From Porphyrobacter sp. HT-58-2 (GTDB lineage Bacteria; Pseudomonadota; Alphaproteobacteria; Sphingomonadales; Sphingomonadaceae): DNA of 64,000 nucleotides. The number at the start of each line of letters is the position of its first letter. The first letter of the stretch is position 1. Positions 45,881 through 54,335 of this stretch are shown here, piece by piece. The notes under the pieces are model-generated. The model saw only the letters and a program-made list of their open reading frames with translations. It was not told the origin of the DNA and did not search any database. Both the position numbers and the translations under genes were made by a program. The stretch spans positions 2,728,001 to 2,792,000 of the forward strand of contig NZ_CP022600.1 of NCBI RefSeq assembly GCF_002952215.1, written 5' to 3'.

Positions 45881-46342
45881 TCAGGCCACCGTCGCCTTCA
45901 CAATCTTGCCGGGGCTGCGCGGCGGTTCGCCCTTGGGGATGGCGTGGACGTGTTCCATGCCGCTGATCACCTGGCCCCAGACGGTGTATTGCTTGTCGAG
46001 GAAGCGCGCGTCGTCGAGGCAGATGAAGAACTGCGAGTTGGCGCTGTTCGGGTTCTGCGCACGCGCCATCGAGCACACGCCTTCGACGTGCGGCTCGGCG
46101 TTGAATTCGGCGGCGAGGTCGGGCTTGTCGCTGCCGCCCATGCCGGTGCCGGTCGGATCGCCGCCCTGCGCCATGAAACCGGCGATCACGCGGTGGAAGA
46201 TCACCCCGTCGTAGAAGCCTTCCTGCGCCAGCTCGGTGATGCGCGCGACGTGGCCGGGGGCCAGATCAGGGCGCAGCTTGATGACGACATCGCCGGTCTC
46301 GCCGGTGCCGTTGTCGAGGGTGAAGGTAAGGGTTTCGGCCAT
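45881..46342 (-). CDS. Cyclophilin-type peptidyl-prolyl cis-trans isomerase
   Basis: A 153-residue single-domain cyclophilin that speeds proline isomerisation in protein folding. Family segments are GVIFHRVIAGFMAQGGDPTGTGMGG (catalytic Arg within FHRVI) and SMARAQNPNSANSQFFICLDDARFLD. No signal peptide at the chosen ATG, which follows AGGAGA, so it is cytoplasmic (PpiB-like). Divergent from mgtE. Confidence 0.94.
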   Translation of the reverse strand: MAETLTFTLDNGTGETGDVVIKLRPDLAPGHVARITELAQEGFYDGVIFHRVIAGFMAQGGDPTGTGMGGSDKPDLAAEFNAEPHVEGVCSMARAQNPNSANSQFFICLDDARFLDKQYTVWGQVISGMEHVHAIPKGEPPRSPGKIVKATVA

Positions 46343-46445
46343 TTCGATGTGTCTCCTGATGGAATTTGCTCCGGCTTTACGCAGCCAATCGCTGCCTGTC
46401 ACCCTCCAGCCTTGCTTTTCATTCCTCCCCCCGTAAACGCCTCAT

Positions 46446-47894
46446 ATGACCGATGATCGCATCCTCGATGAAGACCTTGCGCTCGCCGATGTGGGCGAGG
46501 TCGAGGTGCGTCCGGATGACCGCGTCGATGATGAACGCCACGACGAGGAAAACCGGCTCAAGCCGGAATATGTCAGCGCCGTCCATCTTGCACTGGAAGC
46601 GGGTGACAAGGGCGCGGTCTATGATCTGGTCGAGCCGCTCCACGCCGCCGACATTGCCGACCTCATCGAACTGCTCGAACCGCGCGAGCGCGCGCAGCTC
46701 GCCGCGGCCATCACCGACCTGATGACCGGCGACGTGATCGCCGAACTCAACGATTACGTCCGCGAAGACCTGATGGACACGCTGTCCGCGCAGGCAGTCG
46801 CAACCATCGCGGAACAGCTCGACACCGATGATGCGGTGCAGCTGATCGAAGACCTCGACGAGGCCGATCAGCGCGCGGTTATAGCCGAGCTGGAGCCGGA
46901 AACCCGCGAAGCAGTCTCCAGCGCGCTCGCCTATCCCGAAGAGACCGCCGGACGCCTGATGAGCCGGCACTTCGTGGCGGTGCCGGAGCATATGAGCGTG
47001 GGCGACCTGATCGATTATCTGCGCGAGGAAGGCGATCTCGAACATGACTTCTTCGAAGTCTTCGTGATCGACGAGCGGCATCACCCGGTCGGCACCTGCG
47101 CGCTCTCTTGGGTGCTCACCACACCCCGAAGCGTGCGCCTGACCGACGTGATGAAGCGCGAACAGACCCTGATCCCGGTGACGATGGATCAGGAAGAGGT
47201 CGCGCTGATGTTCCAGAAATACGCGCTGATCTCGGCCGCTGTGGTGGATGAAAGCGGCCGGCTGGTTGGGCAGATGACGGTCGACGATATCGTCCACATC
47301 ATCTCCGAGGAAGCGGGCGAGGACGCGCTGCTGCTGTCCGGCGCGGGCGACGGGGACATCAACGAGCCGATCCGCGAGGCTTACACCGCGCGGGTGCGCT
47401 GGCTGATCGCCAATCTGGGGACGGCGGTGGTGGCCTCGGCGATCATCGCCTTTTTCGGCGCTGCCATCGAACAACTTGTCGCACTCGCCGTGCTGATGCC
47501 GATTGTCGCCAGCATCGGCGGCAATGCCGGGACACAGACGATGGCCGTGGCGGTGCGCGCAATCGCGACCAATCAGCTGACACGCTCCAACACCCGGCGC
47601 ATCCTGTGGCGCGAATTCCGCGTGGCGCTGCTCAATGGCGGCACCATCGCGCTGTTGATCGGCGCGGCGGCGGCGGTGCTGTTCACCCCGCTGATGGGCG
47701 TGGTGATTGCGCTGGCGATGATTATCAACATCGCCGTGGCAGGGCTGGCTGGCGTGCTGGTGCCGGTGATCTTCGAGCGGCTCGATCAGGATCCGGCGGT
47801 GGCGAGCAGCGTGTTCGTGACCATGATCACCGACTCGATGGGCTTCTTCGCCTTCCTAGGTTTGGCAGTGGCGGCAGGTCTCGCCCCGCTTTAA
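46446..47894 (+). CDS. mgtE: Magnesium transporter MgtE
   Basis: A 482-residue MgtE-type channel for Mg2+ uptake. The N-terminal superhelical domain (about 40-160, with LHAADIADLIELLEPRERAQ and LDTDDAVQLIEDLDEADQ) is followed by a CBS pair (about 165-290: PEETAGRLMSRHFVAVPEHMS, VVDESGRLVGQMTVDDIVHI), a plug helix and five membrane segments with the pore motif VASIGGNAGTQTMAV. All domains of the family are present. Gating by cytosolic Mg2+ through the acidic CBS interface is known for this family. Confidence 0.95.
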   Translation: MTDDRILDEDLALADVGEVEVRPDDRVDDERHDEENRLKPEYVSAVHLALEAGDKGAVYDLVEPLHAADIADLIELLEPRERAQLAAAITDLMTGDVIAELNDYVREDLMDTLSAQAVATIAEQLDTDDAVQLIEDLDEADQRAVIAELEPETREAVSSALAYPEETAGRLMSRHFVAVPEHMSVGDLIDYLREEGDLEHDFFEVFVIDERHHPVGTCALSWVLTTPRSVRLTDVMKREQTLIPVTMDQEEVALMFQKYALISAAVVDESGRLVGQMTVDDIVHIISEEAGEDALLLSGAGDGDINEPIREAYTARVRWLIANLGTAVVASAIIAFFGAAIEQLVALAVLMPIVASIGGNAGTQTMAVAVRAIATNQLTRSNTRRILWREFRVALLNGGTIALLIGAAAAVLFTPLMGVVIALAMIINIAVAGLAGVLVPVIFERLDQDPAVASSVFVTMITDSMGFFAFLGLAVAAGLAPL

Positions 47895-47928
47895 CCCTCG
47901 TCTCCGAGAGACTATCGGGGAGAGTGCA

Positions 47929-48687
47929 ATGGCAGGACGGGTTTCGGGCAAGGTGGTGCTGCTGACCGGCGGCGCGATGGGCCTCGGCAAGGCAGCGACC
48001 AAGGCGCTGCTGGCCGAGGGCGCGACAGTGATCATCACCGACATCGACGAAGCCGCAGGCCGCGCCACGGCGGAGGAACTGGGCTGCGGCTTCCTCCATC
48101 AGGACGTCACCGACTGGGCGCGCTGGCAAGCGGTCATAGCCGAGGTCGAAGCCACCCACGGTCGGCTCGACGTGCTGGTCAACAATGCCGCGATCACCGT
48201 GTTCGGAAGCATCGCCGACATCTCGCCTGAGGATTTCCGGCGTTGCTACACCGTCGATGTCGATTCGATCTTCATGGGCTGCAAGGCGGCGATCCCCTTG
48301 ATGGCCAAGGGGGGCGGGGGCTCCATCGTCAATTTCTCCAGCGCGGCGGGCAACAAGCCCTCGCCCGATCTTGCCGCCTATAACTCCGCCAAGGCGGCGG
48401 TGGTGACCCTGACCAAAAGCATCGCGCTCTATTGCGCACGGGAGAAGAACGGCGTGCGGGTCAACTCTGTCCAGCCGGGGACGATCCTGACCCCCAATGT
48501 CGAAAGCGTGATCGCCGGAACGCCCGATCCCGATGCCACCCGCGCGGCCTTTTCGGTTGCGCAGCCCATCGGCCGCATGGGATTGCCTGAGGATATCGCG
48601 CATCTGGTGGTCTACCTTGCCAGCGACGAAAGCAAGTTTGCCACCGGCGCACCCTTCATTGTGGACGGGGGCCTCTCCATCGCTTGA
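47929..48687 (+). CDS. Short-chain dehydrogenase/reductase
   Basis: A 252-residue classical SDR. The cofactor motif is LLTGGAMGLGKAA (TGxxxGxG type), NNAA lies at residues about 85-88, the catalytic serine is in NFSSAAG and the YxxxK pair in AAYNSAKAAV. Asp in the second strand (ITDIDEA) favours NAD(H). GGGGAGAG precedes the ATG. Resembles 3-alpha-/cyclopentanol-type dehydrogenases, but the substrate is not predictable. It follows mgtE by 34 bp. Confidence 0.9.
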   Translation: MAGRVSGKVVLLTGGAMGLGKAATKALLAEGATVIITDIDEAAGRATAEELGCGFLHQDVTDWARWQAVIAEVEATHGRLDVLVNNAAITVFGSIADISPEDFRRCYTVDVDSIFMGCKAAIPLMAKGGGGSIVNFSSAAGNKPSPDLAAYNSAKAAVVTLTKSIALYCAREKNGVRVNSVQPGTILTPNVESVIAGTPDPDATRAAFSVAQPIGRMGLPEDIAHLVVYLASDESKFATGAPFIVDGGLSIA

Positions 48688-48717
48688 TCGCGGGGCGCTT
48701 TGCCCCACATTGGCGCC

Positions 48718-49110
48718 ATGCCTCTCCACCTTACCAAAATCGCCTTCGGGGCGAAAAGCTATGACCAATTGGCGCGCTGGTTTGACGGGCGCGAAGCCAT
48801 CGGCCTCACGACCCGCAACCGTCCGACCCGGCACGAGGAATGCATCGGCGGCTCGCTTTACTGGATCATCAATCACGCGATCGTGGCGCGTTCGCCGATC
48901 CTCGGCTTTGCCAAGACTGATGACGGGCGCTGGGACATCGTGCTGGAGCCGCGCCTGATCCGCGTCCATACGCAACCCAAGCGCGCGCATCAGGGCTGGC
49001 GTTACCTTACCGAGGACAAAGCGCCGCGCGATGTCGCGGAGGGCGAGGATATCGGCGATGCCCTGCCCGGCCGTCTCGCGATGAAGCTGGAGCGGCTCGG
49101 CCTCGTCTGA
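48718..49110 (+). CDS. DUF1489 family protein
   Basis: A 130-residue protein of the alphaproteobacterial DUF1489 family, recognised by the N-terminal LHLTKIAFGAKSYDQLARW, the TRNRPTRHEECIGGSLYWIINH block and HQGWRYL. The family has no known function. Start 48718 gives the conserved N-terminus; an earlier in-frame start at 48700 is possible. It lies 30 bp after the SDR gene and converges on the beta-propeller lipoprotein gene. Confidence 0.8.
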   Translation: MPLHLTKIAFGAKSYDQLARWFDGREAIGLTTRNRPTRHEECIGGSLYWIINHAIVARSPILGFAKTDDGRWDIVLEPRLIRVHTQPKRAHQGWRYLTEDKAPRDVAEGEDIGDALPGRLAMKLERLGLV

Positions 49111-49134
49111 TCAGGGCGTGCGACTGCACCCGCT

Positions 49135-50100
49135 TCAGGGTTTTGGCGGCGCGCTCCACCACGAAAGCGTCTGGTTGTCGTGGGCCGATGTCCACACGCC
49201 TGCGGGCGTCCAGCGCAGCGCGCCGCTGCCCACCGCCGCACCCATCCGCGCGCGGATCGCGCCGCTCTCGGGATCGATCACCACCATCGTCTGATCGTCA
49301 GTGGTGCGCAGCCACACCGCCCCGCCGCCGGTGTCGATATCGCCCCACTTGAGATTGTCGCCAACCTTGGTGCGGCCCGCCACTGCCAGCGTGTCCGGAT
49401 CGACCTTGGCCACGGTGCCGTCGCCCTGTTCCTGCACCCACACCGCGCCCTCGCCCGCCGCGAGGAAGCCCGGCGTATCGCCCAGCGCCGCGGTGCCGGT
49501 GACGGTGTTGGTGGCCGGGTCGATCCGCTGGAGCAGCTTGCCCTCGCTGCTGACGGCCCAGATCGCGTCGAAACCATAAGCGAGATACCAGGTCTCAGGC
49601 GCGACCGGGATGGTGGCGATCACTGCGTTGGTGGCTGGATCGATCCGCGCGACCTTGCCGGCCGGGTCGCTCGCCACCCAGACCGAGCCTGCGCCCGCGA
49701 CCACATTGGTCTCGCCCTTGGCATTGGCTAGCCCGGTGGCGACCTTGGCTTCGAGCGTCGCAGTCTCGAGATTGATGCGATAGATCTCCGCACCCTTGCA
49801 ATTGGCGACCCACAGCGACCCTTCGGCAATCGCCATAGTCCCGCACGGGCGCGGCACGGCAAAGCTGGCGAGCTTTTCGGACGTCGACCATTTCTCGACC
49901 CGCCCGTCATTGGTGACCCAGACGGCATCGCCATCGACCGCGAGAAAATCGGCAAAGCCCGGCACCTGCAGCGCCTTTTCGACGAGATCGGGCGCGGGGC
50001 CTTCTGCCGGAGGCGGCGGATCACCCGGGCCGCAGGAAGAGGCCAGCAGGGCCGAAGCCATGAGAAGCGAGAACGGGCGTGCTGCCGGGTATCGGGCCAT
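49135..50100 (-). CDS. Beta-propeller lipoprotein (YncE/Vgb-like repeats)
   Basis: A 321-residue putative lipoprotein (lipobox ASSC, Cys23) with six or more repeats of about 45 residues. Each contains a strand like GAVWVTN or GSVWVASD followed by VARIDPATNAVIATIPV-type segments, the pattern of YncE/virginiamycin-lyase-like propellers. It is exported and membrane-anchored. It is divergent from the ABC transporter operon. The TATTAC-N14-GTAATA operator lies 80 bp upstream, so it may belong to the same regulon. Possible role in binding a ligand or partner at the cell surface; function unknown. Confidence 0.8.
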   Translation of the reverse strand: MARYPAARPFSLLMASALLASSCGPGDPPPPAEGPAPDLVEKALQVPGFADFLAVDGDAVWVTNDGRVEKWSTSEKLASFAVPRPCGTMAIAEGSLWVANCKGAEIYRINLETATLEAKVATGLANAKGETNVVAGAGSVWVASDPAGKVARIDPATNAVIATIPVAPETWYLAYGFDAIWAVSSEGKLLQRIDPATNTVTGTAALGDTPGFLAAGEGAVWVQEQGDGTVAKVDPDTLAVAGRTKVGDNLKWGDIDTGGGAVWLRTTDDQTMVVIDPESGAIRARMGAAVGSGALRWTPAGVWTSAHDNQTLSWWSAPPKP

Positions 50101-50180
50101 CGCAATCCTTTCCTGTATCGTCCGGGCGCGGGGCTCGCAGGCAGGCGCAACCCCGGCAAGACTGGCATGATGGTCGCGGA

Positions 50181-50206
50181 TATTACACTTTTTAGCAATC
50201 GTAATA
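50181..50206. promoter_or_regulatory. Operator 1 of the NikR-like regulator (TATTAC-N14-GTAATA)
   Basis: A perfect 6-bp inverted repeat, TATTAC and GTAATA, separated by 14 bp, lies between the divergent beta-propeller and ABC-transporter genes. The same repeat with the same spacing recurs at 52945-52970 just before the NikR-like gene, and both copies continue ATT after GTAATA. NikR-family tetramers bind long dyads of this layout. Confidence 0.72.
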
Positions 50207-50267
50207 ATTCCCCATAGACAAAAGCGGCTGATGGGGTGATGCTGCGACTGCGAAAGGATTCCGAATC

Positions 50268-51350
50268 ATGCTCCATCAGCTTCGCCGCGCGGCCCGCTTC
50301 CTCTTGATCGCCTGCGCCTTGGCGGTCGCTGGGTGTTCGGAAACGGAGGGGCCGGCCGAGCCGCGCACCGAATTCACCATCGGCTGGTCGATCTACGCCG
50401 GATGGATGCCCTGGCCCTATGCCGAGCAGGCCGGGATCGTGAAGAAATGGGGCGATAAATACGGCATCACGATCAAGTTCGTGCAGGTCAACGACTATGT
50501 CGAAAGCGTCAACCAGTACACCGCTGGCAAGCTGGACGGGGTGACGGTCGCCAACATGGATGCGCTGACCATTCCGGCGGCGGGCGGCAAGGATACCAGC
50601 GCGATCATCCTCGGCGACTATTCCAACGGCAATGACGCGGTGCTCCTGAAAGGCGCAAGCGATGTGGGGGCGATCAAGGGGCGCGAAGTCAATCTGGTCG
50701 AGCTGTCGGTGTCACACTACCTGCTCGCCCGCGCGCTCGAAAAGAACGGCATGAAGCTGACCGACGTCAAGACGGTCAACACCGCCGATGCCGACATCGC
50801 CAGCGCCTTCGCCTCGCCTGAGGTCACCGCCGCCGTGGCCTGGAACCCGCAGGTGACGACGATGAAGGGCGTTCCCGGCACCACTGCTGTCTTCACCTCG
50901 GCCGATATTCCGGGCGAGATTCTCGATCTGCTGGTGGTCGACACCGCTACGCTCAAGGCCAATCCGAACCTCGGCAAGGCGCTCGCGGGCATCTGGTACG
51001 AGACGATGGCACTGATGGCCAAGCAGGATGCCGAAGGCGCTGCCGCGCGCGCGGCCATGGCCAAGCTGGCTGGCACCACGCCGGAAGCCTTCGAAGGCCA
51101 GCTCGCCACGACCTTCCTCTACACTAACCCGGCAGCGGCGGTGGCGGCAATGGAATCGCCCGATCTCGTCACCACCATGACCCGCGTGCGCGATTTCAGC
51201 TTCGCTCAAGGCTTGTTCGGTCAGGGCGCGCGCTCAGCGGATGCGGTGGGCATGGAGTTCCCCGGCGGCAAGACGCTGGGGGATCCGAACGCGATCACCT
51301 TGCGCTTCGATCCGACGTTCATGCAACTGGCCGCCGACGGCAAGCTGTAA
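50268..51350 (+). CDS. ABC transporter substrate-binding lipoprotein (guanidine/urea-carboxylase-associated)
   Basis: A 360-residue solute-binding lipoprotein (lipobox VAGC, Cys23) of the nitrate/sulfonate/taurine type, with opening FTIGWSIYAGWMPWPYAEQAG and NQYTAGKLDGVTVANMDALTIPAAGG. Homologues of this subtype are encoded with urea-carboxylase-type gene sets and are thought to bring in guanidine or a related compound. First gene of the operon; the permease and ATPase follow. The operator at 50181-50206 lies 61 bp upstream. Confidence 0.9.
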   Translation: MLHQLRRAARFLLIACALAVAGCSETEGPAEPRTEFTIGWSIYAGWMPWPYAEQAGIVKKWGDKYGITIKFVQVNDYVESVNQYTAGKLDGVTVANMDALTIPAAGGKDTSAIILGDYSNGNDAVLLKGASDVGAIKGREVNLVELSVSHYLLARALEKNGMKLTDVKTVNTADADIASAFASPEVTAAVAWNPQVTTMKGVPGTTAVFTSADIPGEILDLLVVDTATLKANPNLGKALAGIWYETMALMAKQDAEGAAARAAMAKLAGTTPEAFEGQLATTFLYTNPAAAVAAMESPDLVTTMTRVRDFSFAQGLFGQGARSADAVGMEFPGGKTLGDPNAITLRFDPTFMQLAADGKL

Positions 51351-51381
51351 GGGCGGCGGGCGGATAGCGGGGGCCGAGGCG

Positions 51382-52197
51382 ATGCGCTGGGTAAACCGCA
51401 CAATCAGCCGCAGCAATGCACTGCTGCTTGGCGCGCTCCCGCTGGGGGTGCTGGCGCTCGGCTATATCTTCGCCGCTGCGGCCCGCCATGCGGGAAATCC
51501 CGCCGACAAGATCCTGCCCCTGCCCGGCGCGATGGCGAGCGCCATGGCGGCGCTGGTGTTCGAAGCCGATCCGCTCTCGGGGCAATACCTGTTCTGGGCT
51601 GATACCATCGCCAGCCTCAGCAGGCTCGGCATGGGCCTCGGCATTGCCACGCTGTCGGCGCTGCTGGTAGGCCTCGTTCTCGGCGCGCTGCCGCCGGTGC
51701 GCGCCACATTTGGTCCAACGGTAACGGCGATCGCGGTCATCCCGCCGATTGCGCTGCTGCCGATCCTGTTCATCACCTTCGGCCTTGGCGAGACCGCCAA
51801 GGTGGCGCTGATCGTGGTCGGGATCACTCCCTTCATGATCCGTGATCTGGCCGGACATATCGCCGCCCTGCCACGCGAACAGGTGGTAAAGTCGCTGACG
51901 CTGGGCGCATCGAGCTGGCAATTGCTGCTGCGCGTCGCCTTGCCGCAGGCCATGCCGCGGCTGATTCAGGCGCTGCGCCTGTCGCTCGGCCCGGCCTGGG
52001 TGTTCCTGATCTCGGCTGAAGCCATCGCGGCGGATGTGGGCCTTGGCTACCGCATCTTCCTTGTCCGGCGCTATCTCGCGATGGACGTGATCCTGCCTTA
52101 TGTTGCGTGGATCGCGTTGCTGGCTGTCGCCATCGATTTCCTGCTGACCCGCACCAGCCGCAGCCTGTTCGGCTGGGCGCACAAGGCGGGGCATTGA
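51382..52197 (+). CDS. ABC transporter permease, TauC/SsuC type
   Basis: A 271-residue inner-membrane permease with about six membrane segments. The ATPase-contact loop is KSLTLGASSWQLLLRVALPQAMPRLIQALRLSLGPAW, the EAA motif of importers. It works with the binding protein (31 bp upstream) and the ATPase (4 bp downstream). Start ATG 51382 is preceded by GCCGAGGC and leads straight into TM1; longer in-frame readings overlap the binding-protein gene. Confidence 0.9.
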   Translation: MRWVNRTISRSNALLLGALPLGVLALGYIFAAAARHAGNPADKILPLPGAMASAMAALVFEADPLSGQYLFWADTIASLSRLGMGLGIATLSALLVGLVLGALPPVRATFGPTVTAIAVIPPIALLPILFITFGLGETAKVALIVVGITPFMIRDLAGHIAALPREQVVKSLTLGASSWQLLLRVALPQAMPRLIQALRLSLGPAWVFLISAEAIAADVGLGYRIFLVRRYLAMDVILPYVAWIALLAVAIDFLLTRTSRSLFGWAHKAGH

Positions 52198-52201
52198 TCG
52201 G

Positions 52202-52975
52202 ATGCTGAGCCTTGCCAACGTCTGGGTCGAATATGGCGAGAGGGTGGTGCTCGAACGCATCAGCCTCGACATTGCCGAGGGCTCTTTCGTGTCGATCATC
52301 GGGCCTTCGGGGGCGGGCAAGAGCAGCCTTTTGCGCGTCATCCTCGGGCAGGACCAACCGAGCCGAGGCAGCATCACCCTAGACGGCGCGCCCCTGCCCA
52401 GGGAATGCGGGCCGGATCGCGGGGTGGTGTTCCAGCGCTATTCGGTCTTCCCGCATCTGACTGTGCTCGGCAATACGCTGCTGGGGCTGGAATTCGCGCA
52501 GGCGCCGCTGGCCGCGCGCCTGTTTGGCGGAACCCGCAAGGCCGCCATCGCGCAGGCGCAGGAAATGCTCGCCGCAGTCGGCCTCGCCGACAGCATGAAC
52601 CTCTACCCCAGCGAAATGTCAGGCGGGATGCAGCAGCGCCTCGCGATTGCGCAGGCGCTGATCAAGCGGCCGCGCATCCTCTTGCTCGACGAGCCGTTCG
52701 GCGCGCTCGATCCCGGCATCCGCACCGACATGCACGCGCTCATCACCCGGCTGTGGCGCGAATTCGGCCTCACCATCGTCATGGTAACCCACGACATCAA
52801 GGAAGCCTTTGGGCTCGGCACGCGGGTGCTCACGCTCGACAAGCGCCGCCACGATCCGCACGCGCCGCATCGTTACGGCGCAGGCGTGATCTACGACATC
52901 ACGCTGACGCGGAAAATGGCGGCGGGGATTGGCGAGGATACTGGTATTACGATTGACACGATTGGTAATAATTGA
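52202..52975 (+). CDS. ABC transporter ATP-binding protein
   Basis: A 257-residue ATPase of the nitrate/taurine importer type. Walker A is GPSGAGKSS, the Q-loop is RGVVFQRYSVFPHLTVLGN, the signature is MSGGMQQRLAIAQAL, Walker B is ILLLDEPFGALD and the switch histidine is in VMVTHDIKEAF. The last dozen residues (TGITIDTIGNN) are encoded by the second TATTAC-N14-GTAATA operator, so the tail is probably not under protein-level selection. Confidence 0.93.
   Translation: MLSLANVWVEYGERVVLERISLDIAEGSFVSIIGPSGAGKSSLLRVILGQDQPSRGSITLDGAPLPRECGPDRGVVFQRYSVFPHLTVLGNTLLGLEFAQAPLAARLFGGTRKAAIAQAQEMLAAVGLADSMNLYPSEMSGGMQQRLAIAQALIKRPRILLLDEPFGALDPGIRTDMHALITRLWREFGLTIVMVTHDIKEAFGLGTRVLTLDKRRHDPHAPHRYGAGVIYDITLTRKMAAGIGEDTGITIDTIGNN
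52945..52970. promoter_or_regulatory. Operator 2 of the NikR-like regulator (TATTAC-N14-GTAATA)
   Basis: A perfect copy of the inverted repeat at 50181-50206, with identical half-sites and spacing. It overlaps the 3' end of the ATPase gene and ends 17 bp before the NikR-like start. A TTGACA (52953-52958) lies between the half-sites and could be the -35 of an internal promoter. Binding here would give autoregulation and control of the downstream catabolic genes. Confidence 0.72.
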
Positions 52976-52987
52976 GATGGCCAAACC

Positions 52988-53500
52988 ATGAGCACTCCAG
53001 AGCCTTCGCGCCCCGAACCTGCACGGTTGGCCCGCCTGTCCATGAGCCTTCCGGCAGACCTGTTCCGCCAGCTCGACGTGATGGTGGAAGAACGCGGGCT
53101 CCCGTCCCGCTCGCAGCTGATCGCCGAGCTGATCCGTCATGCACTGGCCGAGCATGAGGCACTGACCCGCCCGGACGATATGCTCGCTGGCACGGTCACC
53201 ATCGTCTATGCCGGCGGCGGCGGAAGGGTGCGCCAGCAGCTTGCCGAGACCCAGAGCGATTACCTCAAGGAGGTCATCTCCTCGCAGCACGTCTTCCTCG
53301 AACAGGATCAGTCGCTTGAAGTGCTGCTGGTGCAAGGCCCGGCAGTGCGGCTGAAGCAGATGTGCGATGCATTGCGCAAGATCAGGGGCGTGCAGCAATT
53401 GCAGCTGGTCACCACCACCGCCCTGCTGCCGCCGCTGCACGAACAGGACGCAGCCGGTGCGCCAGATGCGACCGACCCCGCGCAGGAGGCCGCCGAATGA
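52988..53500 (+). CDS. NikR-like ribbon-helix-helix regulator without the nickel site
   Basis: A 170-residue regulator of NikR architecture. The ribbon-helix-helix domain (about 14-57) has RLSMSLPADLFRQLDVMVEE and RSQLIAELIRHALAEH. An ACT-like C-terminal domain follows (about 67-145) with VISSQHVFLEQDQSLEVLLVQG. Aligned to Escherichia coli NikR, the high-affinity nickel ligands His76, His87, His89 and Cys95 become Ser90, His101, Phe103 and Ser109, so only one is kept. Nickel sensing is therefore unlikely; the effector may be guanidine, a pathway intermediate or a nitrogen signal. It sits between transporter and catabolic genes (ATGA overlap with the next gene) and is flanked by its presumed operators. 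Confidence 0.85.
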   Translation: MSTPEPSRPEPARLARLSMSLPADLFRQLDVMVEERGLPSRSQLIAELIRHALAEHEALTRPDDMLAGTVTIVYAGGGGRVRQQLAETQSDYLKEVISSQHVFLEQDQSLEVLLVQGPAVRLKQMCDALRKIRGVQQLQLVTTTALLPPLHEQDAAGAPDATDPAQEAAE

Positions 53501-54318
53501 GCCAGACGGCAGATCCGAAGGCCGCCCGCGAACACGCCCGCGCCCAAGGCGGCACGCGGGTAGAGACCATGCCGATCCTCCCGCCGGTGGCCGACGACCT
53601 GCCCGACGATGTTGCCCCTGCCGACCTCGTTTGGGAGGAAACCGTCGCGCCGGGGGGCTACACCTCGCGGAGGCTGTCACGCGGCACCCGCCTGCGCCTG
53701 ATCGACAAGGGCGGCGATGCCTGCGCCTCGCTCAACATCTTCAATGCCGAATTGCCGACCGAACGGCTCAATGTTGCCGACACCGTCAAGGTACAATGGA
53801 ACGCCTACCTCGGTGTCGGCAAACTGCTGCTGTCGGACATGGGCCGGGTGCTGATGAGCATCCTTGCCGACGATGCGGAAACCCATGACGCTTTCTGCGG
53901 CACCTCCAACGCCGCCACCAATGAAGCGAAATATGGCGAGGGGCGCAATTCCGGCGCCTTCCCCAATGGTCGCGACCGGCTGATCCTGGGCGCGGCCAAG
54001 CACGGGCTGACGCGGCGCGATGTTCACCCGTGCATCAACCTGTTCAAGGGCACGCGGATCGAGGCCGACGGGGCGATCACGCCGGTCATCGGCCCCTTCG
54101 CTCCGGGACGCAGCGTGGTTCTGCGGGCCGAGATGGACGTGATCGTGGTCATCGCCAACTGCCCCCACGTGCGCGACCCGCGCCCCGAATATTGCTCCAC
54201 CCCGCTGCGCCTCACCGCATGGCGCGGCGCGATCACGCCCGAAACCGACCCGCTGCGCAATGCCACGCCAGAAGGGCAGCGCGCCTTCCTCAATGTCGAG
54301 GACTATTACCGCCGCTGA
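53497..54318 (+). CDS. Urea-carboxylase-associated protein 2 / carboxyguanidine deiminase subunit (DUF1989)
   Basis: A 273-residue DUF1989 protein. Features are GGYTSRRLSRGTRLRLID, GDACASLNIFNAEL, CGTSNAATNEAKYGEG, RDVHPCINLFKG and VVLRAEMDVIVVIANCPHV. Proteins of this type, long called urea-carboxylase-associated proteins, have been shown in other bacteria to form a two-subunit carboxyguanidine deiminase, converting carboxyguanidine to allophanate and ammonia. The partner is the next gene (17-bp gap). Metal binding through conserved Cys and His is expected. Confidence 0.88.
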   Translation: MSQTADPKAAREHARAQGGTRVETMPILPPVADDLPDDVAPADLVWEETVAPGGYTSRRLSRGTRLRLIDKGGDACASLNIFNAELPTERLNVADTVKVQWNAYLGVGKLLLSDMGRVLMSILADDAETHDAFCGTSNAATNEAKYGEGRNSGAFPNGRDRLILGAAKHGLTRRDVHPCINLFKGTRIEADGAITPVIGPFAPGRSVVLRAEMDVIVVIANCPHVRDPRPEYCSTPLRLTAWRGAITPETDPLRNATPEGQRAFLNVEDYYRR

Positions 54319-54335
54319 GACAGGAAAACCCTGCC

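Noticed and set aside
50101..50267. Guanidine riboswitch before the guanidine transport operon
   Set aside because: I looked for the conserved guanidine-I (ykkC) core and the paired ACGR-loop hairpins of guanidine-II/III and saw neither; the region has the NikR-like operator instead. A covariance search would settle it.
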